Source of the DNA: an uncultured Lactobacillus sp.
GTDB taxonomy: Bacteria; Bacillota; Bacilli; Lactobacillales; Lactobacillaceae
Direction: 5' to 3'
DNA: 42,402 nt
NCBI GenBank assembly: GCA_946482425.1
Contig: CAMLRO010000007.1
Coordinates: forward strand, 1-42,402
Every line of letters starts with the position of its first letter. The stretch's first letter is position 1. A program made the translations under genes and the position numbers. Positions 32,241 to 38,892 of the stretch are shown here, in pieces. The notes beneath the pieces are model-generated. The model ran no database searches, was not told where the DNA came from, and saw nothing but the letters and a program-made list of their open reading frames with translations.

Positions 32241-32268
32241 TTTATATTCAATTTTAAATATATCACAA
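32241..32268 (-). promoter_or_regulatory. Promoter of the BspA/SLAP gene
   Basis: Minus strand: -35 TTGTGA (32263-32268), 16-bp spacer, -10 TATAAA (32241-32246). Confidence 0.5.
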
Positions 32269-32535
32269 GAACTATAAAAAGCACTGAATCTGCTTAATTA
32301 TGCATTTAACCAAACAGCATATAGATATTCACAATATTATATACCCCTAAAAACTATAAAAATTATAGCAACTATAAACTTAAATATTAACTGTAGTTAT
32401 AAAAGTAGTATTGCTTTTTATTTAATCTTTATAATTTGCTTATTCATCAGTTAAGTTTTTAGAAACATATCATTTCTATATTGATTAAAATACTATGACA
32501 ACTGGAATTTAAGCATTAAAACCTCTCCAATTTGG

Positions 32536-32589
32536 CCGTAAATAAGATTGGTGAATATCATTTACGGTATTAACAATGTACGATAAAAT
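32536..32589 (+). promoter_or_regulatory. Lipoprotein promoter with overlapping inverted repeat
   Basis: CCGTAAAT (32536-32543) and ATTTACGG (32560-32567) are exact inverted repeats 16 bp apart. The right arm overlaps a weak -35 TTTACG (32561-32566), which is 17 bp from -10 TAAAAT (32584-32589). A regulator bound there would control the lipoprotein genes. The rest of the spacer from about 32270 to 32700 holds no gene that I can see. Confidence 0.4.
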
Positions 32590-32713
32590 TAAAGTATACT
32601 TGATTAGAAATTAATTATAAATCTAAAAATCGTCAATAATATTTGCTATCAGGTATTCTGTCCACCACGCCAGTGACACCAAACCTACGGCAATATCACT
32701 TCAGGAGGAAGTA

Positions 32714-33130
32714 ATGGCTAAATTTAAGAAAGCCCTTTCGATTGGCATCACTATTTTAGCGGCACTGACAATTGCAGGTTGTTCTAGCAATAAAACTAGT
32801 AAAGTTAGTGGTAACAAATCTGTTAAAACAACTCATCAACAAAAGAAACCTAAGCCAAAAGTTGCAGACTATCCCAATATTAAAGACGCGGAAGCTGAGC
32901 TCAGTAAAGGTAAAAATTTGAAAGGTAAAACGGTACAATTCAAAATTAAAAAATTTGAGCCTCAAAGTTCCTTTGGTTACAACATGGAAACCGGCAAACA
33001 TCTTAATTTTGTTAGTCCAGAAAATCCCAACGTTAAAAAGGGAGATACTGTTTTTCTAAAAATCAAAAAAGTAAAATCGGTACTTGGCTCCTTTGTCATC
33101 ACCTATTCTGATCTATCTAAAGTAAATTAA
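32714..33130 (+). CDS. Small lipoprotein, possibly OB-fold
   Basis: 138 residues. Signal peptide with lipobox LTIAGC; Cys23 is the lipidation site. A Lys/Ser/Thr-rich linker follows, then a domain rich in beta strands (LKGKTVQFKIKKFEP, DTVFLKIKKVK, GSFVITYSDL) that looks like an OB-fold (tRNA_anti-like) lipoprotein domain. The site AGGAGG precedes the ATG. Its leader AGGAGGAAGTAATG is identical to that of the next gene, so the two genes probably arose together. Function unknown; anchored outside the membrane. Confidence 0.75.
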   Translation: MAKFKKALSIGITILAALTIAGCSSNKTSKVSGNKSVKTTHQQKKPKPKVADYPNIKDAEAELSKGKNLKGKTVQFKIKKFEPQSSFGYNMETGKHLNFVSPENPNVKKGDTVFLKIKKVKSVLGSFVITYSDLSKVN

Positions 33131-33191
33131 TGATTACAATCTCGAAAGCTTCGTAATATTTTTAAAGACCTGAAAAATATAGGAGGAAGTA

Positions 33192-33821
33192 ATGAAAAAA
33201 CGTAAGAACATTTTGTCAGTAGCTGCTATTTGCTTAGCAGCCTTATCCCTAATTGGTTGCTCAAACAGTAGCAAAGGTAATAAGTCTGACAACAATAAGC
33301 CAAAAAGCAGCCAAAAAGCAAAGAAAACAAACACTCAAAAAACTTCTTTTAGGAAATCTTTTGACAAAATTCAAGTCGGTGACGTCATGCAGCAAGGTAA
33401 TGGCGGGAGCACTCTTAAAGATGTGAAAAACATTTTAGGTCAGCCAAATTCGATTTCTTCCACTGAGGTTAAAGGCTTTAAGGTAAAATCATATTCATGG
33501 ATTAAATATGGAACTACAATAATGGTTCAATTTAGTCATAAAAAGGCTATCACCAAAACAGTCTCGGGCTTTAAATGGAGCCGCAGCAGCACTAAGCTAA
33601 CGCTTAAAGCATTTAATTCAATAAAAACAGGCAGTTCTTACAGTACACTTGTCAAAACTTATGGTGAACCCGATGGATTGAACGAAAATGTCGTTTTAGG
33701 AAAGAAAAATTTAACTGCGGTTTACTTCACTGGAATTAAAGCAAAAAGTGCAGGAGCAAATGTCAGTTTCACATTTGCCGATGATAAACTAGTGACTAAA
33801 ACTGAAACTAATTTAAAATAA
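33192..33821 (+). CDS. Lipoprotein with DUF3862/SmpA-like repeats
   Basis: 209 residues. Lipobox LSLIGC (Cys23), then a Lys/Asn/Ser linker to about 55. Two related units follow, beginning FDKIQVGDVMQQGNGGSTLKDVKNILGQP and FNSIKTGSSYSTLVKTYGEP; the G-x-(S/T)-x3-(V/L)-x6-G-(Q/E)-P pattern is that of the BLIP/SmpA-like fold of DUF3862 proteins. It lies 61 bp after the other lipoprotein on the same strand. Function unknown. Confidence 0.75.
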   Translation: MKKRKNILSVAAICLAALSLIGCSNSSKGNKSDNNKPKSSQKAKKTNTQKTSFRKSFDKIQVGDVMQQGNGGSTLKDVKNILGQPNSISSTEVKGFKVKSYSWIKYGTTIMVQFSHKKAITKTVSGFKWSRSSTKLTLKAFNSIKTGSSYSTLVKTYGEPDGLNENVVLGKKNLTAVYFTGIKAKSAGANVSFTFADDKLVTKTETNLK

Positions 33822-33841
33822 AACAGCCTTCCCAGAAGTTG

Positions 33842-33965
33842 TCTAGCTTTTGGGACTCAGTACATATGGTTTGTAAGGACTGTAGCAAGAAGTTTAGAAA
33901 TAAGGGGAAATTAAATGTCAAATGTCCATTACAATAGCGACACTTGTCCTACAGCAAATTTATAA
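33842..33965 (+). pseudogene. Remnant of a small zinc-ribbon protein
   Basis: The frame reads SSFWDSVHMVCKDCSKKFR then KCP before a stop at 33935-33937; a shifted frame continues YNSDTCPTANL. The CxxC...C pattern suggests a decayed zinc ribbon. No ribosome site or clear start is seen. The rest of 33965-34120 holds no gene that I can support. Confidence 0.35.
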
Positions 33966-34121
33966 AAATATTAAGTTTTAATAAAAATGCTTAAAGATAT
34001 ATAACTTTTTTATTTATAGCTATTATGTGAAAAAATACAAGATGTTGTGTAATCTTCTCTATTTTTGGTGATTTTTGCAGAAAAACTACCAAATATTGTA
34101 TATTTACTATAAAAATAAATT

Positions 34122-34130
34122 TGCTATAAT
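34122..34130 (+). promoter_or_regulatory. Extended -10 promoter of the abi-associated RNA
   Basis: TGC followed by a perfect TATAAT (34125-34130); no good -35. Directly upstream, 34064-34093 is an interrupted palindrome (TTTGGT and TTTTT against AAAAA and ACCAAA), a possible operator. Confidence 0.6.
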
Positions 34131-34136
34131 ACGAAT

Positions 34137-34224
34137 ATGGATCAAGTTCGAAGGGCCCGAGGAGTAGGTGTCGAACTAACAAAGCCTCATATTCTGTATT
34201 ATTACAGATATGGGGCTTTTTGTT
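34137..34224 (+). ncRNA. Structured RNA upstream of the AbiF-like gene
   Basis: About 88 nt between an extended -10 promoter and the abi gene, with two stems. Stem 1 is AGTTCGA (34145-34151) with TCGAACT (34171-34177) around a purine-rich loop containing GGGCCCGAGGAG. Stem 2 pairs 34181-34198 with 34203-34219 over about 17 bp with one bulge, then a T tract, which is a strong intrinsic terminator. There is no reading frame. From memory, AbiF-family genes often carry a conserved RNA just upstream, described as an RNA motif and in recent work as an RNA antitoxin-like partner. It could instead be a transcription attenuator for the gene. Confidence 0.65.
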
Positions 34225-34252
34225 TTACTAAAATATTTTTTAAGGAATACAA

Positions 34253-34639
34253 ATGTCAGTAAATGATTTTATTAATAAAAAACCGTTTAAAAGTCATAAT
34301 CAACAAATGAAAATTCTTCGCAAAAGAGGTCTTACGGTAAAATCTAGTGATAAACGTGCTTTAGAAGAACATGGTTACTATTCAATAGTTAATGGATACA
34401 AGCCATTATTCTTACAGAGGGATTCCAGTGGTACTCCTGTATCACCAGAAAAATATTTAAAGAATGCTAGTTTTAAAGAAATAAAAAGTTTATACGATTT
34501 TGACAAGAACTTGCGTAAAATTCTATATACACCATTAATGGAATATGAAAGCAACTTGGGCTCCGAAATATCTTATAGGTTTTCTGAAGAATACAAAGAG
34601 CCTCATTCCTATCTAGCGATAGATAAGCCAAAATTCTAA
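34253..34639 (+). CDS. Truncated AbiF/AbiD (Abi_2) abortive infection protein
   Basis: 128 residues against about 300 for the family. The N-terminal Abi_2 pattern is clear: KPFKSHNQQMKILRKRGL, then EEHGYYSIVNGYKPLF, then IKSLYDFDKNLRKILYTPLMEYESNLGSEISYRFSEEY. The frame stops at 34637-34639, so the C-terminal part, with the second half of the HEPN domain, is missing. Shortly after the stop a shifted frame reads NEATIIKILN, so decay by small lesions is possible. The full-length family blocks phage by killing or arresting the host. This copy is probably inactive. It sits beside the prophage regulators, a common site for such cargo. Confidence 0.72.
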   Translation: MSVNDFINKKPFKSHNQQMKILRKRGLTVKSSDKRALEEHGYYSIVNGYKPLFLQRDSSGTPVSPEKYLKNASFKEIKSLYDFDKNLRKILYTPLMEYESNLGSEISYRFSEEYKEPHSYLAIDKPKF

Positions 34640-34677
34640 CATCCATAATGAGGCAACCATTATTAAAATTCTTAACA

Positions 34678-34932
34678 TTATTTTTTGTCTCTTTGGTAAT
34701 CACTTTGCTCTATCTTAAATTCCGTGCCATCTACCCAAATGTATATATCCGTTGAATGCTGTTTATCAGGTAATATATCTAAGAGCAGCTTTTTCATGTC
34801 ATCATTTGGGTGAATTATAAAATCAAATGATTGCCCCAAAGACGCACCTGCAATTAGTGGAACTCTGTCACCGTTTTTGTTGAAGTAAAAATAAATATAA
34901 TTACTTTCTTTTTGAATGCGTTGTATTTTCAT
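34678..34932 (-). CDS. Hypothetical phage protein
   Basis: 84 residues from an ATG behind AAAGTGAG. Charged and soluble, with alternating hydrophobic strands (NYIYFYFNKNG; TDIYIWVDGTEFKI). It follows the Cro-like gene in the same direction, in the position of early lytic genes. No family recognised. Confidence 0.55.
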   Translation of the reverse strand: MKIQRIQKESNYIYFYFNKNGDRVPLIAGASLGQSFDFIIHPNDDMKKLLLDILPDKQHSTDIYIWVDGTEFKIEQSDYQRDKK

Positions 34933-34965
34933 TTTTTACTCACTTTCAAATTTCAGGTATTGCAA

Positions 34966-35139
34966 TTAGCAAGTAATTGTCACTTTTAATAATTCTGTGA
35001 TGGCTTTGACCATTTCAGGATTATTTTTTGTATTAAGATCTTGCAAAACTTCCGAACCTAATTTCCACGCTTTGCACAAAGTCTCGCGGTACATTTGCTC
35101 TTCACGTTCATTCCATTTCTTTATTGTTGGCTCAGCCAT
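34966..35139 (-). CDS. Small phage hypothetical protein
   Basis: 57 residues from the ATG at 35139 behind AAGGAGGTG; an in-frame GTG at 35148 is part of that ribosome site and is discounted. Helical and charged (AEPTIKKWNEREEQMYRETL). It lies 16 bp after the Cro-like gene and is probably co-transcribed with it. No family recognised. Confidence 0.55.
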   Translation of the reverse strand: MAEPTIKKWNEREEQMYRETLCKAWKLGSEVLQDLNTKNNPEMVKAITELLKVTITC

Positions 35140-35155
35140 GTTCTTCACCTCCTTT

Positions 35156-35410
35156 CTAAATTATTATTGGCTCACCTTTTCTTATCGAACGAATAAACTC
35201 GTTTTTAACTCCAAAAAAAAGTAAATCTGGTGATACTCCATAAACCTTTCCAATATTAATAGCATCCAGATAAGACAACTTAGTGCTATTCTTTTCCCAA
35301 CTTGACAAAGTCGTTTGAGGAATACCAAGCTTCTTTGCCGCTTCAGCCTGCTTATATCCTGCATTAACTCTTGCTGCTTGCAAGGTTAGCTTGATATTTT
35401 TTGTGTTCAT
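35156..35410 (-). CDS. Cro-like XRE-family HTH regulator
   Basis: 84 residues. The HTH spans about 8-60: TLQAARVNAGYKQAEAAKKLGIPQTTLSSWEKNSTKLSY-type sequence with the recognition helix in TTLSSWEKN. AAAGGAGGT precedes the ATG. It is divergent from the CI-like gene with 143 bp between them that hold operators, the standard lysogeny switch layout. Its 3' end contains an exact copy of the 16-bp operator (35188-35203). Confidence 0.85.
   Translation of the reverse strand: MNTKNIKLTLQAARVNAGYKQAEAAKKLGIPQTTLSSWEKNSTKLSYLDAINIGKVYGVSPDLLFFGVKNEFIRSIRKGEPIII
35188..35203. promoter_or_regulatory. Intragenic operator copy
   Basis: AACGAATAAACTCGTT is the exact reverse complement of the intergenic operator at 35447-35462. 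It lies in the coding sequence for KNEFIRS of the Cro-like protein. Confidence 0.55.
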
Positions 35411-35441
35411 TGCCTGACCTCCTTTCTTAATCTATCTAAAT

Positions 35442-35470
35442 ATTATAACGAGTTTATTCGTTTTTAAATG
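35442..35470 (-). promoter_or_regulatory. Promoter of the Cro-like gene with operator in its spacer
   Basis: Minus strand -10 TATAAT at 35442-35447 with a weak -35 near 35465-35470. The 16-bp palindromic operator AACGAGTTTATTCGTT (35447-35462) fills the spacer, so a bound repressor would block this promoter. Confidence 0.55.
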
Positions 35471-35475
35471 ATTAA

Positions 35476-35527
35476 AACGAATAAATACTAAAAAGCTCGT
35501 TTTACAAATTAACGAAAACTTTATAAT
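35476..35527 (+). promoter_or_regulatory. CI-side operator half-sites and promoter
   Basis: Half-sites AACGAATAAA (35476-35485) and CTCGTT (35496-35501) repeat the operator arms with wider spacing. TTTACA (35501-35506) and TATAAT (35522-35527) form a promoter with a short 15-bp spacer, so its activity may depend on a regulator. Confidence 0.45.
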
Positions 35528-35553
35528 ATATAGTGAGAAAGGTGGAGAATTAA

Positions 35554-36216
35554 ATGCCACGAAATGAATTATCGGACCCAGAAAAAATAGCTAGAAATAC
35601 AATTGCAGAAAATCTACGGAAATTTTCGCACGGAATGACTCAGGCAGAACTTTCTGATAAAACGGGTATCCCCAAATCAACCTTATCAGGTTATTTTGCG
35701 CAAAGATCAACACCTAATGCAGGGAACCTTGAAAAAATTGCTGATGTTTTAAATGTCAGCAAAAGTGATATTGATCCTAGGTACAATTTAACTCTTCCGA
35801 CCAACGTAGTAGAGTTTGATCAGTCTCAATTACATTCTATTCGAATACCCATCGTGAGTGAATTTGCTTGTGGCACACCGATTACCGCCGAACAAAATAT
35901 CGAGGGATATCACGAAGTTAATCTAAAGCATGTTCCAGCAGGAACAGTGTTTGGATTCCGCTGCAAGGGCGATTCAATGGAACCCTTAATACCAAATGGT
36001 GCAATTGTAACTATTCATCAGCAGCCAAATGTCGAAACTGATGAGATAGCTGCTGTAATGATTAAAGGAGAAGCTACCCTTAAACGTTTTAAGGAATTGA
36101 GTAACGGACACGTTGTGCTTTATCCGATTAATACAAAGTACGAGCCCATTTTTTTAGACGGCGAAGACGATATAAAAATTATTGGAAAAGCCATTCATTA
36201 CGATAGTGACTTATAA
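35554..36216 (+). CDS. CI-like phage repressor, HTH plus S24 (LexA-type) self-cleavage domain
   Basis: 220 residues. N-terminal XRE HTH at about 15-75 (MTQAELSDKTGIPKSTLSGYF). C-terminal S24 peptidase: likely cleavage at Cys106-Gly107 (EFACGTP), catalytic Ser141 in CKGDSMEP, and Lys177 in GEATLKRF. Cys-Gly replaces the more common Ala-Gly, as in phi80 CI. It would hold lytic genes off and be cleaved when RecA is activated by DNA damage. All catalytic residues are present. Whether it still controls anything here is open, since most lytic genes are gone. Confidence 0.9.
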   Translation: MPRNELSDPEKIARNTIAENLRKFSHGMTQAELSDKTGIPKSTLSGYFAQRSTPNAGNLEKIADVLNVSKSDIDPRYNLTLPTNVVEFDQSQLHSIRIPIVSEFACGTPITAEQNIEGYHEVNLKHVPAGTVFGFRCKGDSMEPLIPNGAIVTIHQQPNVETDEIAAVMIKGEATLKRFKELSNGHVVLYPINTKYEPIFLDGEDDIKIIGKAIHYDSDL

Positions 36217-36273
36217 ACTTCAACGAGTAACTATTAGCGCTACATCCAAGAAAATATCATAAAGGAGGCAACA

Positions 36274-36690
36274 ATGAATAATTCAGTCAATTTCAAGGAT
36301 CCTAATACCGGAAATACCCAGACGGTCAATCTTGGATTAGCTTGGCCAGCCATAATTTTCAACGTTTTCTATTTATTGTATAAAAAGGATTGGAAATAGA
36401 GCGGCATCTTCTTCATCATTGATTTTGCATTTGCCTGGCTACCTCATGATTATCAAGACCCTGCAATATTCGCAGTCAGCATAATCATTTTCGCTTTTTA
36501 CAATGAAATCAAATTCAAAGATCTGTCAGCTAAAGGGTGGATTTTAACCGACGAATCAGAGCAAACATATAAGGCTCACGAGACTCAAAAAGCCGAAAAA
36601 GCTGCAGCCCGAAAGGAACAGCAAGAACAGGCATTTAAAAGGTTAAAAGAGAATGCTGCTAAATTAGAACCGGCCCCTGAGTCTCTTTAA
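36274..36690 (+). pseudogene. Membrane protein broken by an in-frame amber stop
   Basis: The frame from the ATG at 36274 (behind AAAGGAGG) runs 138 codons but has TAG at 36397-36399 (codon 42). Before it: LGLAWPAIIFNVFYLLYKKDWK; after it: SGIFFIIDFAFAWL and a second hydrophobic segment, then a Lys/Glu/Ala-rich tail. The DWK-stop context suggests a Trp codon (TGG) mutated to TAG. It resembles the small DUF2628-like membrane proteins often found near phage repressors. Confidence 0.7.
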
Positions 36691-36697
36691 AAGGCAT

Positions 36698-36829
36698 ATA
36701 CGCTGTCCAAAATGCAGATCTACAAACGTTCAAGTCGTGGGTCAACACCGCAAAGGGTTCTCTACAGGCAAAGCAACAGCTGGTTATCTATTGACCGGTG
36801 GTAAGAAATTTAGATACCAGGGAAAATAA
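36698..36829 (+). pseudogene. Remnant of a zinc-ribbon protein with Gly-rich segment
   Basis: The frame reads RCPKCRSTNVQVVGQHRKGF then STGKATAGYLLTGG and ends after KKFRYQGK. The CPxC and STGKAxAGxLLTGG blocks match small zinc-ribbon/glycine-zipper proteins of lactobacillar prophages; the middle and second Cys pair are missing and there is no start codon. 36830-36970 holds nothing else that I recognise. Confidence 0.5.
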
Positions 36830-36987
36830 AGTCGAGATTGCCCATCCACCACACCAGGTTACAATAAGATGTTTTGTTTAACCATGCGAATTTATGCGTG
36901 CTTATGGTATACAGATTCGTATGTATGATGATGTGATTAATTTATAAAAAAATCATAATAATTTATTGTTTTAAGGAGATACAAAAA

Positions 36988-38838
36988 ATGTGGATTTCTA
37001 AAATTCATATAAATGACTTTAGAGAATTTAATAATAAAGATATAAAGTTGGGCGAAAGACTGACATGTATTGCTGGCAGAAATGGAGTTGGAAAATCACA
37101 GATATTGGCTTTACTGGGAAATTGTGGGGAGCTTCCAGCAAAGTATAAAACTCTACAGGGTAAACAATATAGAGCTGACTGGGGAGAAATAGTTCGTGGA
37201 GATATTAAATACGATTCATTAGACCCAAAAGCAAATATCCTAAATATTTCTTTTGAGAATTTACCTACAGATTATTCGTCAAAAGAGAAAGAAGCAGACA
37301 AATATACAAGTAACTTATCATTCAGAGTTTCTTGGCAATCAACTAAACTAGCCCTTGAAGAAACATCCACTAAAATTGATTCTTTACCTTCGGTTCAACA
37401 GCAAAGCAATAAAATACAACGAATTGCAAGTCAAATTGAGAAAGTAAAAAATGAAAATAAGCAAGAAAAGAATGAAAATAAAACAAAATTTAACTTTCCG
37501 AGTAGATTTAGAATTATTCCAGAAAAATCAAAAGAAAGGTATTCCGAAGCAAAATTAGTATGGCCTACGTATTATTTAGGATTAAGTCGACTATATCCAA
37601 TCGGTGAAGCAGAAAAAGTAAAAGTTCAACAAAATAATAGTCTTAACGAACAATACATAGACTTTTTCCAAAATGCCTATAAACGTATTTTTACATCCCA
37701 AGATGAAATAAAAAGTCTTGATAATACAACTGTTTCTGATACCTCACGAAAAAATGGAATTGGAATTAATAGTATTAATTATGGTGCCTTAGGCAATTCA
37801 AGTGGTCAAGACAATTTAGGGCAAATTATATCTATTGTAGCTTCTTTTGACAACTTAAAAACAAAATTAGGAGACAAATATATAGGTGGCCTACTATTAA
37901 TTGATGAGATAGATGCCACGTTGCATCCATCTGCTCAAAATCGATTATTAGAATTTCTAAATGATCAGTCGAAAAAATTAAATCTTCAAATTGTATTTAC
38001 TACACATTCGTTAAACCTAATAAAGCATTTTATTAATTTGCAAAAAAATAGAAATGATAACAGTCTAGAATTATGTTACTTATGGAAAAATGCAAAGCAG
38101 ATATGTATTGAAGAAAATCCTAGCTACACATGGATTAATAATGAATTGAGCCTAAGTTATTATTCATACACTAGAAAACATTCAATTGCTGTATTTACTG
38201 AAGATGATACAGCTAATTGGATATTACAAAAAATTTTAGAAATTTATAAAGTTGATTCTATGGACTTACTTTATATTAAAATATCTGCTGGATGGCAGGA
38301 AATAATAAAACTTGTGTCAAGTGATTTTGATTATTTCTCAAACAGTATTACAATTGTGGATCCCGATGTTGAAGAGGTAGCCTGTGTCAAAGAACTGAGT
38401 AAGTATGATTCTCTCTTCATTTATAATCCAGACAGTCAACCAAAGAACGTTGGTATTAGAGATATCTTGAGATTTCCAATTATACCTAATACTGATAAAA
38501 AATACTTTGAAGGGATTATATGGGATTATTTTAAAAACTTACCTGAAGATAATGAGTTTTACTTAAGAGATGACATTAGAAAAATTCCTTTTTCTAAAGC
38601 TTCCCTTATGGCATGTGAGCCTGATACATATAGAAAAGGTAACGAAGAAGCCAAAATCAAAGCATGGTTTAAAGATACAAAACCAATAATTAATTTGCTT
38701 TTACCACAATTTATAAAAGAGTATTCGTCCATATTCGATAAATTTGTAGAGAAACTAACCAATAAGTATAATTCAATAATTAAAAACAGCTATCCTCAAG
38801 TATCCCCTGCTATTTTCAAAAAAATTAACAATATATAA
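36988..38838 (+). CDS. OLD-like ATPase with C-terminal TOPRIM-like nuclease domain
   Basis: 616 residues, behind AAGGAGAT. Walker A GRNGVGKS is at residues 30-37, the family-like YLGLSRLYPIGE near 195-206, Walker B LLLIDEIDATLHP near 302-314 and the H-loop FTTHS near 340. From about 400 a TOPRIM-like region begins: SIAVFTEDDTANWIL (acidic residue) and ITIVDPDVEE (DxD-type, near 455). This order is that of OLD-family ATP-powered nucleases, including Gabija GajA. Coiled, Lys/Gln/Asn-rich sequence fills 125-170. It lies 54 bp before an adenine methylase on the same strand. DNA cleavage is inferred from motifs. Confidence 0.78.
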   Translation: MWISKIHINDFREFNNKDIKLGERLTCIAGRNGVGKSQILALLGNCGELPAKYKTLQGKQYRADWGEIVRGDIKYDSLDPKANILNISFENLPTDYSSKEKEADKYTSNLSFRVSWQSTKLALEETSTKIDSLPSVQQQSNKIQRIASQIEKVKNENKQEKNENKTKFNFPSRFRIIPEKSKERYSEAKLVWPTYYLGLSRLYPIGEAEKVKVQQNNSLNEQYIDFFQNAYKRIFTSQDEIKSLDNTTVSDTSRKNGIGINSINYGALGNSSGQDNLGQIISIVASFDNLKTKLGDKYIGGLLLIDEIDATLHPSAQNRLLEFLNDQSKKLNLQIVFTTHSLNLIKHFINLQKNRNDNSLELCYLWKNAKQICIEENPSYTWINNELSLSYYSYTRKHSIAVFTEDDTANWILQKILEIYKVDSMDLLYIKISAGWQEIIKLVSSDFDYFSNSITIVDPDVEEVACVKELSKYDSLFIYNPDSQPKNVGIRDILRFPIIPNTDKKYFEGIIWDYFKNLPEDNEFYLRDDIRKIPFSKASLMACEPDTYRKGNEEAKIKAWFKDTKPIINLLLPQFIKEYSSIFDKFVEKLTNKYNSIIKNSYPQVSPAIFKKINNI

Positions 38839-38871
38839 GTCTGGCCAAGGTCACCTATTTACATTATACTT

Positions 38872-38884
38872 CTCCTTGAGGAGG
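38872..38884 (+). promoter_or_regulatory. Hairpin over the methylase ribosome site
   Basis: CTCC (38872-38875) can pair with GGAG (38880-38883) across a TTGA loop and so cover part of the GGAGG site of the methylase gene. The stem is only four base pairs, so the effect would be small. Confidence 0.3.
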
Positions 38885-38892
38885 TAATAATT

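Noticed and set aside
33991..34182. 63-codon minus-strand frame
   Set aside because: It crosses the promoter and stem of the abi-associated RNA and has no ribosome site.
33800..34250. Second attachment site matching the 3' end of tRNA-Gln
   Set aside because: I looked for a copy of the tRNA 3' sequence left of the abi locus and found none; the left boundary of the element remains unknown.
34473..34703. 76-codon minus-strand frame
   Set aside because: Antisense to the AbiF-like gene and overlapping the better-supported phage gene at 34678-34932.
32655..36870. Weakly similar CCACCAC-type strings near 32660 and 36845
   Set aside because: Only about 16 of 20 positions match, the flanks do not, and no mechanism is suggested; treated as chance.
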